Part shown: positions 12,230-25,400 of the stretch, piece by piece
How the letters are laid out: each line of letters starts with the position of its first letter
How positions within the stretch are numbered: the stretch's first letter is position 1
From: Chrysomallon squamiferum
Taxonomy: Eukaryota > Mollusca > Gastropoda > Neomphalida > Peltospiridae
Assembly: GCA_012295275.1 (NCBI GenBank)
Contig: CM022671.1
Location: 17,004,456 to 17,068,455, forward strand
Direction of reading: 5' to 3'
DNA: 64,000 nucleotides
Notes under the pieces: model-generated
Seen by the model: only the letters and a program-made list of their open reading frames with translations
Database searches by the model: none
What the model was told of the DNA's origin: nothing
Program-made: the position numbers and the translations under genes

Positions 12230-14200
12230 GGTAAAAGTATGAGATATTAGATACTATGATTAAATAGTGATTTAAAATTGAAATAGTCTACCTGTAAAGG
12301 TTTTTCAACAGATATATAATGACACTGTAACAGGGATACCCTATCTGTCACTATATCTGTCTCACTGCCGAAGAATAACATTCAAACAAGTGAAATGGAA
12401 AATGTCTGTGATGATCTGGATGTTCTACAGGAAAAGTGAGTAATGTCAGAATATTTTCTGATCGTTCACCACTTCCCCCCCTCCCATGAGATAATCTCAG
12501 AGTTTAAAGGTAAGTTCTGGTATTTAGGATTTGAAAAATAACTGAAATGTGGATGTTATGAATAAACAAAAAGAATAGTACTAATCATATTTTACACAAA
12601 TTTTTAAAAGTAGCCGATGGTATTTCTATCTACAACAAAACGCGCCAGATTGGAAACAATTTTTTATTTTTTATTTATATATATATTTTTTTATATAGAA
12701 GCTTTCTTGCTAAGCCTGACATATAGCTGACCTTATTCTCTATGTATTCGCAAAACGTTTCTATTAGTAGGTTGTCAAGTCGCGGGTTTCATTTTCCCAA
12801 TAATTAGCTTTTACGGCAGGTTTTTTTTTTTGCAGAAATAGTTGCTGCTATTTCCATCCCAACCTGCACTAAATAATGTCACAGTGACAAACCATGCACT
12901 TGAAACTGATGAATCGATAAAACAACAGACATACTTTTAATGAATTTGACACGTATTGCTCGTGCATTGAATGCGTGCCACTGTGCTTTATTTATTTCGT
13001 TGCAAAACTGAATAGATATTTAGTAAATTGACTGAAAAATACATTACTGAAGTAGTTGAATCTTTTACAATGCAACATGTATTCATCAATTTTCTAACTT
13101 ATAAATGTCTTTGTTTAACAAATAACTAACTAACTAACTAAATAAATAAAGTGGCCGAGCATTGAGAAAGTACATTAAAACAGAAAATAAATTACAAGTT
13201 TTATTTCTCCATTTTTTTACATTTGTTTTTTATATCACAAGATAAATTAATCTCTGCAGTATAGTGTACAGAATTAAGCATGTTGCGATGAATCAGCAGA
13301 CCCTTCCCACTTTATTCAATTTTTTATTATTTTTTTTATTTTAAGAAAAACGGTTCGTTCTGATTAGCACATGCATTTTTTCACTCACACACTTTCTATT
13401 ATTTGTAAGCTAAATAGAGAAAACAACCTAGTTAGGTTTATTACGGTTCAGAGATAATAAATCTTAACACAAATTTAGAAGTATTTTTATTACCTTTTTC
13501 TTTCCTTTCATTCTTTCTTTCTTCTTCTTGTTTCGTTTTTTCTTTTTTTGTTCGTTTTTTTTTTTTTTTATCTTTATTTTAATTTATAGACATTTACCAG
13601 TATGAAAAAGAAAGAAGAAAAATAAATAAATAAAAATAAAAAGGAAAAACCATCAACAAACAAAATAGAGCAATAACAACAAAAAAAGTGTATGATGTAA
13701 GGATACAAGGAAAGAATTGTGAATTATATTAATATTTAATTATTATTGTTAAAAAAAAGAAAAAAAAAAAAAAATCAAGGTAATTTTATTTTCCATTTAC
13801 TTGAATTGAAGAATTAAAGTGTTTTAAGACTTAGAAATTATCTAAATCTTTCCAGAAGAAATGGTTTTTATCTAGTTCATCTAGTTTATCTAGTCCATCT
13901 GCACACATTTAACCTCATTAACAGTTCTGGTTTATTCTGAGCCCTATACAGTTTTTATCAATTCTAGCATGACATAATTTCTTCTCTTTATTAAGAATTA
14001 TCTTTTACATCTATATAAATACAGTTACAATTACAAAAAGTATTAAATTAATACACACCAAACGATGTCATGAGAGTTTTATTTTTCGCTGAAATTAGTT
14101 CCTATACCTTAGCACTAAAAACAAACAGTCTTATAAATGTTCCAAAATATTTATTGTTGTTAAAATTGCATTAATTAAAGCAGGAAGTGAGATTTTCAAC
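12230..14200. other. Spacer with decayed copies of array blocks
   Basis: Fragments related to other units are visible, for example TTAAAAGTAGCCGATGGTAT at about 12603 (compare 5234), together with poly-T/poly-A tracts and AAAT repeats. I see no gene. Confidence 0.6.
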
Positions 14201-14248
14201 TGACTGAAATTGAGATTTTCTGATGATCTCTACTGAGAGGCTGGTTCA

Positions 14249-15586
14249 TCATGGACTGACATGTTTGGGCTGACATTTGGGATTGTGGTGTATGATGGTG
14301 CCTCCTGTTTCCTCCACAGTTTCCCCACGACATTCTAGTCCAGCCATGCATGGGCAGTAGCCTTCCTCCAGATTGGGATTGAAAATATCATGGACCATGA
14401 AAACGTGACACGGATCATTCTCCTTGCGTTCAGCCTGACATGTTCCAGAGTCATGACCACTAAAGAATGAATCTGGGAAGATGAATCGCTTTCTGATCAT
14501 TTTGGTGACACAGCAGAAACCTTCACCACAGTCGGAATCTTTCTTACACACACCTCCAGCATTTACGACGACTTCATCTAATCTTTTTGTTGTGGTGTCT
14601 TGAGCAATGGCCTTCAAATGAATGAAAGAGTATTTGTTTTAGAGGTTTTTGTATGAAACATTATTTATATTAAACATTATTAGGTTCTAAATCTATAGAT
14701 GTTATTAAACATTATTAGATGCTAAACCTGTACCTTTTATTAAACATTATGTGCTAAACCTATAGATTTTATTAAACATTATTATGTGCTGACCTATGGC
14801 TTATATTCAAAATTATTAGTGCTAAACCTACAATTTGTTTCAAACATTATTAAGTGCTATACCTAAAATTTATATCAAATGTTATTAGGTGCTAAACCTA
14901 TTACTTATATTAAACATTATTCTATACTTAGTGTATCATTTTGCACAATGAAAGAGAAATCCTGCTTCTCTATGTTCATAATTTAATTATTTAAACACAA
15001 CATAATGTTGTTGTATAACTGTAACAGTTTTATGGTTTACTCTGATCTGTTAGGACCTTGAGATGTTTTATATGCAATATGATTATCCCAAAAACGGAGT
15101 GCAATACATTATTTGATCAATCGGCTATGGAAGACCGATGAAGTGAGTTAAATATTTTCTCTAAAACATATTCTTATATATATATATATATATATATTTA
15201 ATATTTATAACACTGAACTTTAAAAGAACTAAACAGAAAAACAAAAAGCTAAATAAACGAAAAATGAAGAGAAAGATTATGTATCATAAAGATTATGTAT
15301 CATTATATTAAAATAATGATAAAAAAAAAAAAAAAAAAAAAAAGTTAATAAAAAATAAAATAAATAAAAATATAAACAAATGGAATAGTTTATATATGTA
15401 TAAAAATTACATTTTAAACACCATAAAAACAAAGCTGTTTAAAGCTTAAAATTTTAATATTGAACATTAACAGAAATAAACTGAATGAAAAAAAAGATAA
15501 AAAAAGATAAAAAGAAGAATGAAAAGACAAAGTTTATATATCATTAAAACCATGGCAAATTTAAATTATAAAATTGAACATATTTA

Positions 15587-15619
<33 letters not shown>

Positions 15620-15739
15620 ACCAACAAAAATCAGCTTAATTTAAAAATGATCAATATATGAAATTTAATATTAATTTCTGTACAACTGTCTGGTACCTAC
15701 CACTGAAAAGATGGCCACAAGACAAAGAACAAATTTCAT
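14249..15739 (-). CDS. Secreted ten-cysteine protein, long-loop variant (copy 2)
   Basis: A two-exon gene. Exon 1 is 15701-15739 (39 nt, MKFVLCLVAIFSV, GTAGGT donor). Exon 2 is 14249-14611, after TTTGAAG. The join is phase 0 and the product is about 133 residues. A likely signal cleavage after AIA leaves QDTTTKR, a short propeptide ending in a KR processing site. The ten-cysteine prokineticin-type order is kept, but two loops are much longer than in the sister copies: between CC and the fifth cysteine, and between the sixth cysteine and CPC. The second expansion resembles the loop of true prokineticins. A TATATAAAG box lies about 50 bp upstream. It is the most diverged member of the family here, and its frame is intact. 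Confidence 0.8.
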
Positions 15740-15785
15740 TGTAGAATATTCCAGAATTCCTGTCACCAATAAAACCAGGATTGGC

Positions 15786-15797
15786 CCTTTATATATT
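15786..15797 (-). promoter_or_regulatory. TATA box of copy 2
   Basis: On the minus strand, GAATATATAAAGGG lies about 50 bp before the ATG at 15739. This is the best TATA match in the family, and it is the one copy without an adjoining GT microsatellite. Confidence 0.6.
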
Positions 15798-15899
15798 CAG
15801 CGAAAATGGTGAGAAAATATCGAGTGAACAGCTGCAAAAAACTATTCATATAGTTATTTAATCATAGATAATGTATGTCCCTGTTTAAAAATAGGTTGT

Positions 15900-17150
15900 T
15901 CACTCTAAGCAGACATTGCCTTCCCACAGTTTATAATTTAGACTAAAATAATGAAAACTGGAATATGTTAAACCTGAGATTCTGTAGTGCAGGGTAATGA
16001 AGTTATAAATTATTTTGTTTATTAATATTTACCATATTTGCTTATGTATAAATTGTACAACAAATATGCCTTGAATATTGGTACATTTCAAGAAATGTAC
16101 ATGACATTGTTATTGGATAATGTCATGATGTCGAGCAGTCATTGCCAATACATTAACATAGAGTAACAACACATTTACTGTCAAATAACTTTCTACTGTA
16201 TTAAATACAAAGGTTAAATAGATTTGAACACACACACACACACACACACACACATGCAAATATAGATGGTTTCTACAGCAATAATATAAAATTGGCACAA
16301 TATACCTTCATTGGGTTCATTTTTAACCCTTGATGATTTTTAATTTGGATTCCAAGCTGGAGCTTATACCTGAGTAAATATGGTAGAATTCCATTTATTA
16401 TGAAAAGTTTTTCATTAGTAATAAAACCACCTGGCTCCACATCATCAGCTAATCTTTATTGATTTGTATTCATGCAGTTTAAATATGCATCTTCTTTCTC
16501 ACTGTCAGCATGTCATGGCAAACTATCTAATACACCCCAAAATTTGATATAAAATATTGATTAAAATACTTATCTAATAAAGTAAAATCTGAAAAATGAT
16601 TACTGAAATGCATTACAGCATGACAGGAATAAAGCCTGTTTCAACAAACGTCTCATTCATATTTTTCACCTCTGTCACATATTGCACATGATTGTTTCAG
16701 AATGATAGTTAACAAAAGACTGAGATGAAAACAATTACAAATGTTAACTTTTGTAACTGATGAATTTCTAGAGAAACAGTAAAACAAAAAAATACAAAAA
16801 AACAAACAAAATTTAGACAAAATGGAAATTACTGGATTTAAATAAATAAAACAAAAATAAAATAAATAAGCTAATATATCAAATGCATTTATTTCAAAGC
16901 ACTACTTTCTGATCATTCTCTACTATACTATACTATACTATACACACACACACACACACACACACATACATATATGTGTTATTAATGTTAGAAGTTATGA
17001 ACCATTTAAAATTATTGTCATTATTAACACAAATCAGGATTTAAAAATGATTTAATGATAACAATTTCTAATTCATCTAACATTTAATCAAATATTTATC
17101 ACTCACTTTCTTAATCACACACATCCAGGTAATTTGAATTATCTGTAACC
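15900..17150. other. AT-rich intergenic DNA with microsatellites
   Basis: Holds (AC)n at about 16228-16254, an ACTAT pentamer repeat at about 16921-16943 and (CA)n at about 16942-16966. The 62-residue minus-strand frame at 16110-16298 spans the CA repeat and is not supported as a gene. Confidence 0.7.
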
Positions 17151-17153
17151 ATC

Positions 17154-17311
17154 AACTCACCAACCAACAGTCAGGAAGACTGAGACAATCCCTTATAATA
17201 CATGACCAAGCGTTGTCAAAGATGACATCAGGAAATGTTGTCATCAAACTGCACCCCTCCAGTGGCATACAAATGGTGTAACAGGATGATGAAGGAATAC
17301 AGACAGGCTGA
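17154..17311 (-). CDS. Possible orphan internal exon, unrecognised
   Basis: On the minus strand an AG acceptor (CATTTTCAG) precedes an open frame of about 52 codons, which ends at a good GTGAGT donor. The peptide is cysteine-rich (for example PVCIPSSSCYTICMPLEGC) and only this frame is open through the exon. I do not recognise the family and found no partner exons with confidence. It could be an exon of an unmodelled minus-strand gene or a chance arrangement. Confidence 0.3.
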
Positions 17312-18387
17312 AAATGATAACAGTAGTGAAAAATACCCATATAAAAAGAAATTAGTGCCTATTTTGTGTAGCATGTTTATCAAATAACTATCCAAAAATA
17401 TTTAAAAGATTAATTAAAAAGTGATCCAATTAATATTATCTTAAAATAAAAGCATTAAAATTGTGTTTTTGTTTGCTGAATGTTTTTGGTATTTCTGCCA
17501 TTAAATTAGGCAGTCAAAAATTTGATTCTATTTAAAAACAAATAAAATTTTATTTCAGTCAAAGCTTATTTACTGATAATTTTAGGTTATTTAAATCCTT
17601 TTAACTGATCACATTTAAAAAAAAAAGAAATAAAATCTACTAACATAATTTTTTTTTTTTTCTTTGATAATTTGATAAACAATCTGATTTGGTTTTGATT
17701 TGAAAGATGCTTTATTTTGAATGAATTAACATAGAAAATATTTTTTTGAAATGATAGTTTAACCATTAAAAGAAAATATTGATTTCATTTCTGGGATTTA
17801 AATGTTTTATGTCCTAAAATCATGTTTGAACAAAATAATTTTAAAAAAAAGAAACAAAAGAAAAAGAAAGAAAATTATGGAAACTTACCTGAAAATGAAT
17901 TTTAAAAAACATATTTCATAGGACAAGACAGGTAAGAGGTTTTTCCCAGACAAAAATTATTCATGTCACAAGTTTTTGCCACTATTCAGCATTATTCTTG
18001 AATGAATTAAGATGTACAAAATGACATACTGAAAAATGAGTTTTGTTTAATCATCAAATACATCAATTATTTTAAAAATTAATATTTTTAAAAAATCTTT
18101 AAAACTAGGATATTTAAATTTCTTTTTTTTAAATATGTCATTGAAATAAACTTAATTTTTAAATAACATTTCATGTATGACTTTTAATATATTTAAAAAA
18201 AAACAAAAAAGATTTCCAGAATAACTGAACCAAGGAGAAAAAAACAAAACATATGTACCTTAAATACATGTTCCGAGGTCTTGAGTACAGTAAACTGAAA
18301 TTTTGTTGTACCATATTGTACTAAATATTCCATAGCCTATTCATTATTACTATATAATAACATTAGTATTGTAACTCATTATAAACA

Positions 18388-18573
18388 TTATGATTCAGTA
18401 TTTATTTGTTCACTTTCTGAGAAATCTATAGAAATATGGGATAGATCATCTGCAGCCTTCAAGTCCACAAAATGAATAGGTGGATATATACACTCCAGTA
18501 GAAATGATGGCAAAGATATCTGCCTCCAGTTGAATGTGAGGAGGACATTGATTCTTCCATTAATAAAAAGCAA
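18388..18573 (-). CDS. Possible 3' coding fragment, unrecognised
   Basis: A 61-codon minus-strand frame of balanced composition (it includes LTFNWRQISLPSFLLECIYP) that ends in a stop. It lies directly downstream, on the same strand, of a transposase-like fragment, so it may belong to the same decayed element. No domain is recognised. Confidence 0.25.
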   Translation of the reverse strand: MLFINGRINVLLTFNWRQISLPSFLLECIYPPIHFVDLKAADDLSHISIDFSESEQINTES

Positions 18574-18709
18574 ATGTTATGAGAACATATATTCACTTAA
18601 GACTGAGCACATGTTTAAACAGCTTATTTATAAAGCACCTTTTACATAGGCTACACATGAAAGACAGAAGTTTTTCACCAGTCCGTCATTCTAGTAGAGA
18701 ATGGACAAA

Positions 18710-18850
18710 CAGTTGTTTAAACTGTCTTTGTGGAGTATCAAATATTGTCTCATCAATGTACCATTTGTCATTATCACACATATACTTAAGCCCAAATTCA
18801 GTACCAAACACTAACACCCTATTCTCAGTGCATTGTCCTGCTTCATCTGT
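18710..18850 (-). pseudogene. MULE-type transposase scrap
   Basis: Translated on the minus strand, a short frame reads DNDKWYIDETIFDTPQRQFK followed by QLFVHSL. This resembles the W(Y/F)xDGTF...FxQL(F/Y)xxH segment around the first catalytic aspartate of Mutator-like transposases. The glycine of DGT is replaced, and a stop follows within a few codons. It is a small decayed fragment, and the assignment rests on this one motif. Confidence 0.4.
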
Positions 18851-19242
18851 CTACAAGTTTGCATTTATTTATTTTCAAATATTTCATCTGTAAGCCTAAT
18901 ACTGCCACTTTTATTACATTTTATCTGAGTGGAATTGAAGGGGAACTATTTTAGATTTCTACTGAGGGTAGCAGATGTCCACCTCTCTAATGTTTAGATG
19001 AGGGGATGCAGATATCTCTGATTCTATACATATATCAATTAGTTTGAAGACCAAACTTTATAAAATGTGCCATTTTTTTTCTTCAGCTGCTGTGCATTGT
19101 TTACTGACTTCATTTAACCAAGTTTTGGGTTTTTTTTTTTTTTTTTTTTTCCCAGTCAGCTCATTACTACTGAAAGGAAAACAAAAATAAAAAATCAGAA
19201 TTCATTATTAATAAGTTAAAATGTATGTACGTTTATGTAAGC

Positions 19243-19275
<33 letters not shown>

Positions 19276-19305
19276 GAAGAAGAAGAAGAAGAAGAAGAAG
19301 AACAA
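19243..19305. repeat. (AAT)n followed by (AAG)n
   Basis: A compound trinucleotide repeat about 0.4 kb upstream of the start of the large gene. Confidence 0.93.
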
Positions 19306-19662
19306 GAAGAACAATCACAATAAATATATAAATAAATTTAAAAAAATTAACATTTATATTTATTTCAAAGCAACATTCGTTTTATGTACACAAATGAAAC
19401 AAGTCAAGTTAAAATTACATTAATCGTCACGATTAATAAACAATTTATTTATTTATTTTTTAAATTTCATTTAATTATTATGCAAACATTTTTATCCATC
19501 CTTTGAAAAACTATTTTAACAATATATTTGACTTTTAACATTATAAATAAAAAAAATGATTTACTCCTTTACCAAATGAGCAGACTGAAACTTTACATCC
19601 AGTTTAAACTTTCTCGTACAAATTCGTCTGCAGTCTTACTTTGCACGTGATAGTTTCAGACT

Positions 19663-19803
19663 ATGGCGGAATGTTCCGAAGATACGTCGGCTAAATCCGT
19701 TTCTTTCCTGGAACCTGCAGAAAGAGAAAATAATTTGTTTTTGTATCATGTATTAAGTAATCGTTTTGATTCTGGGATAGCTGTTGTCCGAGATATTTTG
19801 GTT
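19663..19803 (+). CDS. Exon 1 of the PDZ-Roco-Death gene, start codon
   Basis: ATGGCGGAATGT opens 47 codons (MAECSEDTSAKSVSFLEPAE, then a mixed hydrophobic stretch ending RDILV). It ends at a consensus GTAAGT donor in phase 0. There is no signal peptide, so a cytosolic protein is expected. Stop codons lie upstream in frame, and this is the first good ATG before the PDZ exons. Confidence 0.6.
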
Positions 19804-21574
19804 GTAAGTATAATTATCCCACCAATAATTATGTGATAATTAAATATTAAGATGATGACATAAACGTAATACCGTGTCATTTGAACCATATTTTGTTTGG
19901 TCGAGTTTGTAGTTTGAGTTACGGTGTTGCATGTAATATCGTACATTACCAGTTCTCGTTTGATTTTGATATTATTTATTAAAGAATAACATTTTTATAC
20001 TCCGTAAAGCAAAAATTAATTCATGGAAATAACGAATAAAGTAATAATGAAAAAGGAAAGAAATTAATGTCACTTTTCTCTTATAACAGTGATTAACGAA
20101 ATAATAATAATAAAATAGGCCAAATAATGCAATACTGTATAATAATACTCCTGTCAGAATGTAGTTTAAAAATTATTTTAATTGTAGTGGTGTTTAAAAT
20201 ATAGTACAGTATTCCCTCGCTATTCGCGGGGGTTACGTTCTTTACCCCCCCCGAATAGCGAAAAACCGCGAATATTGGATGCAGTTTTAAAACGTCTATA
20301 TACGGTACTAAATGCTTCCCAAACACTTTCTAAAGACACTCTTACTCATTAATACAGTAATAATGTAGTAATATTGCATGCAGTTATGTATTTCACTAAT
20401 GTAGTAATGATAATGTAAACACATTTTAATTTTGTACTGAAACAATATTTTAATCAGAAAGAAACGTAAGTACAGGAGGACAGTAACACCGCATAGCATA
20501 GTTACCCATACAGTATTACTGTACCGTAAAGTCATTTTCTATGCGTACAACATATGTATTAGAATTGACAGAAAGTGGAACAAATTTAAAGGCAAACAGA
20601 CAGATAAATATAGTACGCACAGTTCAGGTAATAATAATACAATTCAGTAATAATATGCAATTAAAAACATTATTAATACACGGTCACAAAAAATATGCAC
20701 TGTACATACAGTGTATGCATTTATAAAAAAATACGTAATGTATTGCAATAATAATTGAAAAAATTTGATATTGTTTGTGCGGTTTACCGAGCATTTGTTT
20801 TTATGACGTTATGACGCTCGCCTGGTATACCAGCATATGATGCGATAGGGTTAAGAACCTAACCCGCGAATATGCGGGGCCGAATGGGGAACCGCGAACA
20901 GGTGAGGGTATACTGTATATAAAAAAACAAATGTTGTAATTTTGTCTTTTCTTTAATAATGCCATTTAAAAAGTGAAAAATGCATCATTAATATTCATAA
21001 TTGTTGTTTATTGCTTGGAGTAAGTTCGTAGGTCAAACTCCTACTAACTGTATTGTGTAACGTTTGTAAGGGTTGTATTTGTCATTGTTTTGATCATATA
21101 ACTGGAGAAAACGCAGCTCAATTCTGTCTCATGATATTATGATATTCAGGTTGGTTGTAATATTGTGAAATGTAAATTAAAGAAGTTAACTTTCTATGGA
21201 GACACTGAAGGAAGTTCACAAAATTTGCATGTAAGACATCTTTCTGTAGGTATGTGTTTTTAGCAATCACTTTCATTTGTCAGAAGTTTAGCTTAATTTT
21301 TGTATTGTCAGAAATCCAGATGGTTAAATTAAGATGTTATTTTCTTAGCCTATTTAAACAGAATAATGTGACATTTAACTTTATTTTTCTAATATTTTTA
21401 TTCAATACTGTATTATTTGCTTTTTTGTTTTTCTTTTTTTCTTTATTTTCATTTCTCATCTTTTCTCTTTTTAGCCTTTTGTTGTTTTTGTTAAGAAGAA
21501 TAATTAATTTCTTTGTACCTGTTTTACAGCACTATACATATTAGAAACTGTTATGCCTCTCTGTGTGTGTGTGT

Positions 21575-21613
<39 letters not shown>

Positions 21614-22460
21614 TTTGTTTATAAATATATTATAACCAATCAATGTTTTGTAAAAGTAAATTATATTTCTGTTTATTTGTACAGCATTAGTTTTCTGATG
21701 TAGATGGTAGCCTTGTTTTTAAAGTAGTAGTTTAACATATTTATTATTACTTGATGCAAATACCCAAAGACAAATTGTATAGCTAAACATAAAGACACTG
21801 ATATATTATGCAGACTGTAACATTACATAGGCCAGGCATATTTTGTATTCTGTACAGTTGTAAATCATTCTTGTGGAACAGAAAGCAACAGAAATATAAA
21901 CCACTAAATAAAAGTACACATGTTTACAAAAGATAAATCATATCCTTTACGAGAGATACATGATACAGTCCAGCATCATTACAAGTATCTGTTTCCTATT
22001 TACTTACATTTACATTCAGAAGTCATTCATTTATAAATATATAAATTAAAAAAAAAAAAATGTTTCAAATACTGGTGTAATGACCTAGATTCTATACACT
22101 GTTAGCTTTGTTAATTTTGTTTACAGATAATTGATGTTTTAAGTGCATCTTCTCAAAAGTGGTGTGACCTTTTCTAAATAACAATAATATTCTCTAAGCA
22201 TTTGGAGTGTGAGGTGGAGTGTGAAACATTAGCAGTAATACTAATATCAGTATCTGTCATTTTTATATATATATGTGTGTGTGTGTCAACTGCATAGTTT
22301 AAGTATAATTTGTTTCTTTTTCAGTTTAAAGTAAAATATATTTAGTGCATTTTATTTTTGTAACTATTTGTAGCTATTTTAGAAAACTTTGACAGCTATA
22401 AAACATGTGACTTTTTTATTTTAAATCAATTGTTTTTAAGGTTATGGATATTCCTCTATC

Positions 22461-22494
<34 letters not shown>

Positions 22495-25400
22495 TTCATA
22501 TCAGTTGTTTTTAAACATTACTTTTTACATTCTTATCAGCATTTCAAAATTTATATTATTGTTATTACTGAGTCAGTTTACTGTTAATTTCCTCTCCTGA
22601 TGTTTGCTGTCATTGTTAATGTTTTTGTTACTAATATTTATTTAATTATTTATTTTAGTGATCATCATCATCATTCTCTCTAGTTTTTGATGCGTTTCTT
22701 TTTTGTGATTTGCAGATGTATTGTTTGTAACATAATGGGCTCTGTGCCCATTCATACTGTTATTAACCATCTTAAAAACAATCCAAGTAGCGTTGTGTGG
22801 TCTTCTTCTCGAGATGTCACTCTCTTCAGAGGCCAATCCAGCAAACTGGGGCTGACCTTCAAAACAGTATCAATATGTCAGCAGGTAACTCATTTCAATG
22901 CACACCGCCAAAATCCCTTGTGTTAAAATTATTAGTCATTATTGACACTTTTAACTTGGTACCAAGGTCAGTACAACAATACATTATATGTATGTCATCT
23001 GTATAACAATAGGATTTCTATGAAGTGGCATCTGACCTGAACAAAGAGAGGTTTGGGCTGACAAGGAAGTGATTTTTAATTACAATGGTTTCGAAAATGA
23101 ATTACAACAATTTGAATTTAAATCTAATATAAATTAAATATATATTTACAGTTATATCCACATGTTCGCTTGCATGGACACACACAACATTCACAAACAA
23201 ATATAATATTGAATAATAAATAAGGAAAAGTTTAATCTTTGAAAAGAACAGGAAAAAATGCAAAATCTTGATTTTTGTCAATATGTGGTGAATGAAATAT
23301 ATCCTTTTTTTTAATAATTATTTGTTAATTATTTACATTCTTACTAAATAAATGAAGAGAGACCGAATCTTTATTTTATTATTATTTATTTTTAACAAAT
23401 AGTAAATAATAATAAAGATTCAGTGTCATTTCATTTATTTAGTATTTTCTTTATTTAAATTTTGTATATATATTTTTTTTAAATTTGTTATATAACTAAG
23501 ATGCATTAAAATAATGACACTAATAAGGGCAGCAACTGGAGTAGTCCAGTTACAAGAAAAAATTAACTGCAACACTTGTAGAGCAGGGTTTACCATGCTC
23601 TTTAGACTGCTGGCTTCTTGTATGAATCTATATTTACTGGTAGGCTTTTTCCTATACCAGCCAGAACACGTTTTAGCAAAGGATTTTGCTGTCAGTGGAA
23701 GTAGTATATATAAATGTTTCTTTTGATGGATAATCAGCACTTTATACTCATTCAGTAAAACTTGGGTTTATTTTCTGATAATCATTGTTGTAAATTAAAC
23801 AAATAACCGGTAAAAAATTAAGCTTTGTTAAGTGAACACTTGTTTCAATGGTAACCCACAAAATGTGATTTAATACCTGATTCGATGTACAGGGTCATGT
23901 ATATTTGACATCTAATAGTAATAATCACACATAGCAAAATACTGTGAGGTGTCAATGAAAATTCATTTATTCATTCTAAGAATATTAACATCAATTAGTC
24001 ATTATTTTTAAGTAAAACATGTCATAGGTCATTTAAAATATTATATATTTATTTTTTTACATTAAGAATTTTAAGCTAATATAGTGATAATAATATAAAT
24101 AGTAATATATATTATTGTGTGTTACTTTTACTTATTTATTTATCTAAGTATTATATTTTTTCACATATCTTTAAACTTGCATTATTCATAAAATGTTTGT
24201 TGTTTATGTGATAAGTTAACTGAATTTGTTTAAAGAATTAAATCACACTAATTTTATTTTTCTTTATTTATTTTCTTTATTTTCTTTTCTTTTCTTTTTT
24301 TATTTTCTTTATTTTATTTTATTTTATTTTATATTTTTTTATTTGTTTGGCAATTTACTATATAATTACATGCATTAAGATATTAATACTAATAATGTAT
24401 TATATTTATAAAATTAAAATACATTTTATTTTTAGGTTCTTTCAGTAATCATGCACATATGCAGGCACACACACACAGCCACACACAGACACACACTTAA
24501 AAACAAAACAACAGAATATATTACTAAAGGTTCATTACTGATTGAGCATTACTTTTAGGTGTTCACAGATTACGTATATTATTGACTTTCTAATCAATTA
24601 TTATTAATTATGTTTGATTGGTTTTCACCAGGCTGCTGGAGTAGATTACTGTACAGTGATCATCAGAATCAAAGATACTTGTAATTACAGTGGAAGTCTG
24701 AGTTTGTTTGATAGGATCCTTTCAATCAATGGTTACTGCATAACCAGGTGTTCTGAGTCGCAGGTGTCAGAAATATTTGCAGACAGAAATGTGTCTGAAT
24801 ACCAGTTAGTTGTCCAGTCTCTGCAATATACTGATGACAGCAGAACTAAGGAAATGTCATCAGAACAACTGCTTCCCAAAAATAAAACCAGTATGTCAAG
24901 TCCACGGGCAACACCAGCAAATTGCTCAATAGAGAGGACTAAAATAACTGGATCAAACAAAAATCTACTTAAAAGTATCAGTCACGAACACAATCAGCCT
25001 GTTGCAACATCACCTAGTGTTGTGTCTCCTTTTGAGGGAAACTTCAAATCATCTTCACCCAAGAGACTGACAGAACACAGTGCTGCTCACCTCTATCATC
25101 CACTTTCAGAAAATGAGCTTGCTGCATCACCACATTATTCAGTGGACGGCGCCGCACTTCTTGCCAGTTCTCATGTGTTCTATCAGTCAGATGTGCACCC
25201 TCCAGGAGTTCCCATGTCTAGTCAGTATGACAGGGCAGGTTTAGAGACAGTCAACTACAATAGAACTCAGTCTCTGCCAGTGACATACGATGATGACATA
25301 GGTTTAGAAGAAATTACGTGCGAGGTGCAATCACTACCATTACAAGCTGGTGTTTATTCGTCTGGCATTGTTGCTTCCAGCTCATTCAGTACTCAGGACA

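Noticed and set aside
12008-12250. Protein with a poly-asparagine tract
   Set aside because: It consists of an element end plus an (AAT)n microsatellite with no domain.
20308-20726. Frames of 75 and 61 residues conserved at 50359-50777
   Set aside because: They are identical because the carrying inverted-repeat element is a recent duplicate. They have no transposase motif and low-complexity composition.
23435-23740. A 101-residue minus-strand frame and an overlapping plus-strand frame
   Set aside because: Both lie in an intron of the large gene, with no recognisable domain and no convincing splice-bounded structure.
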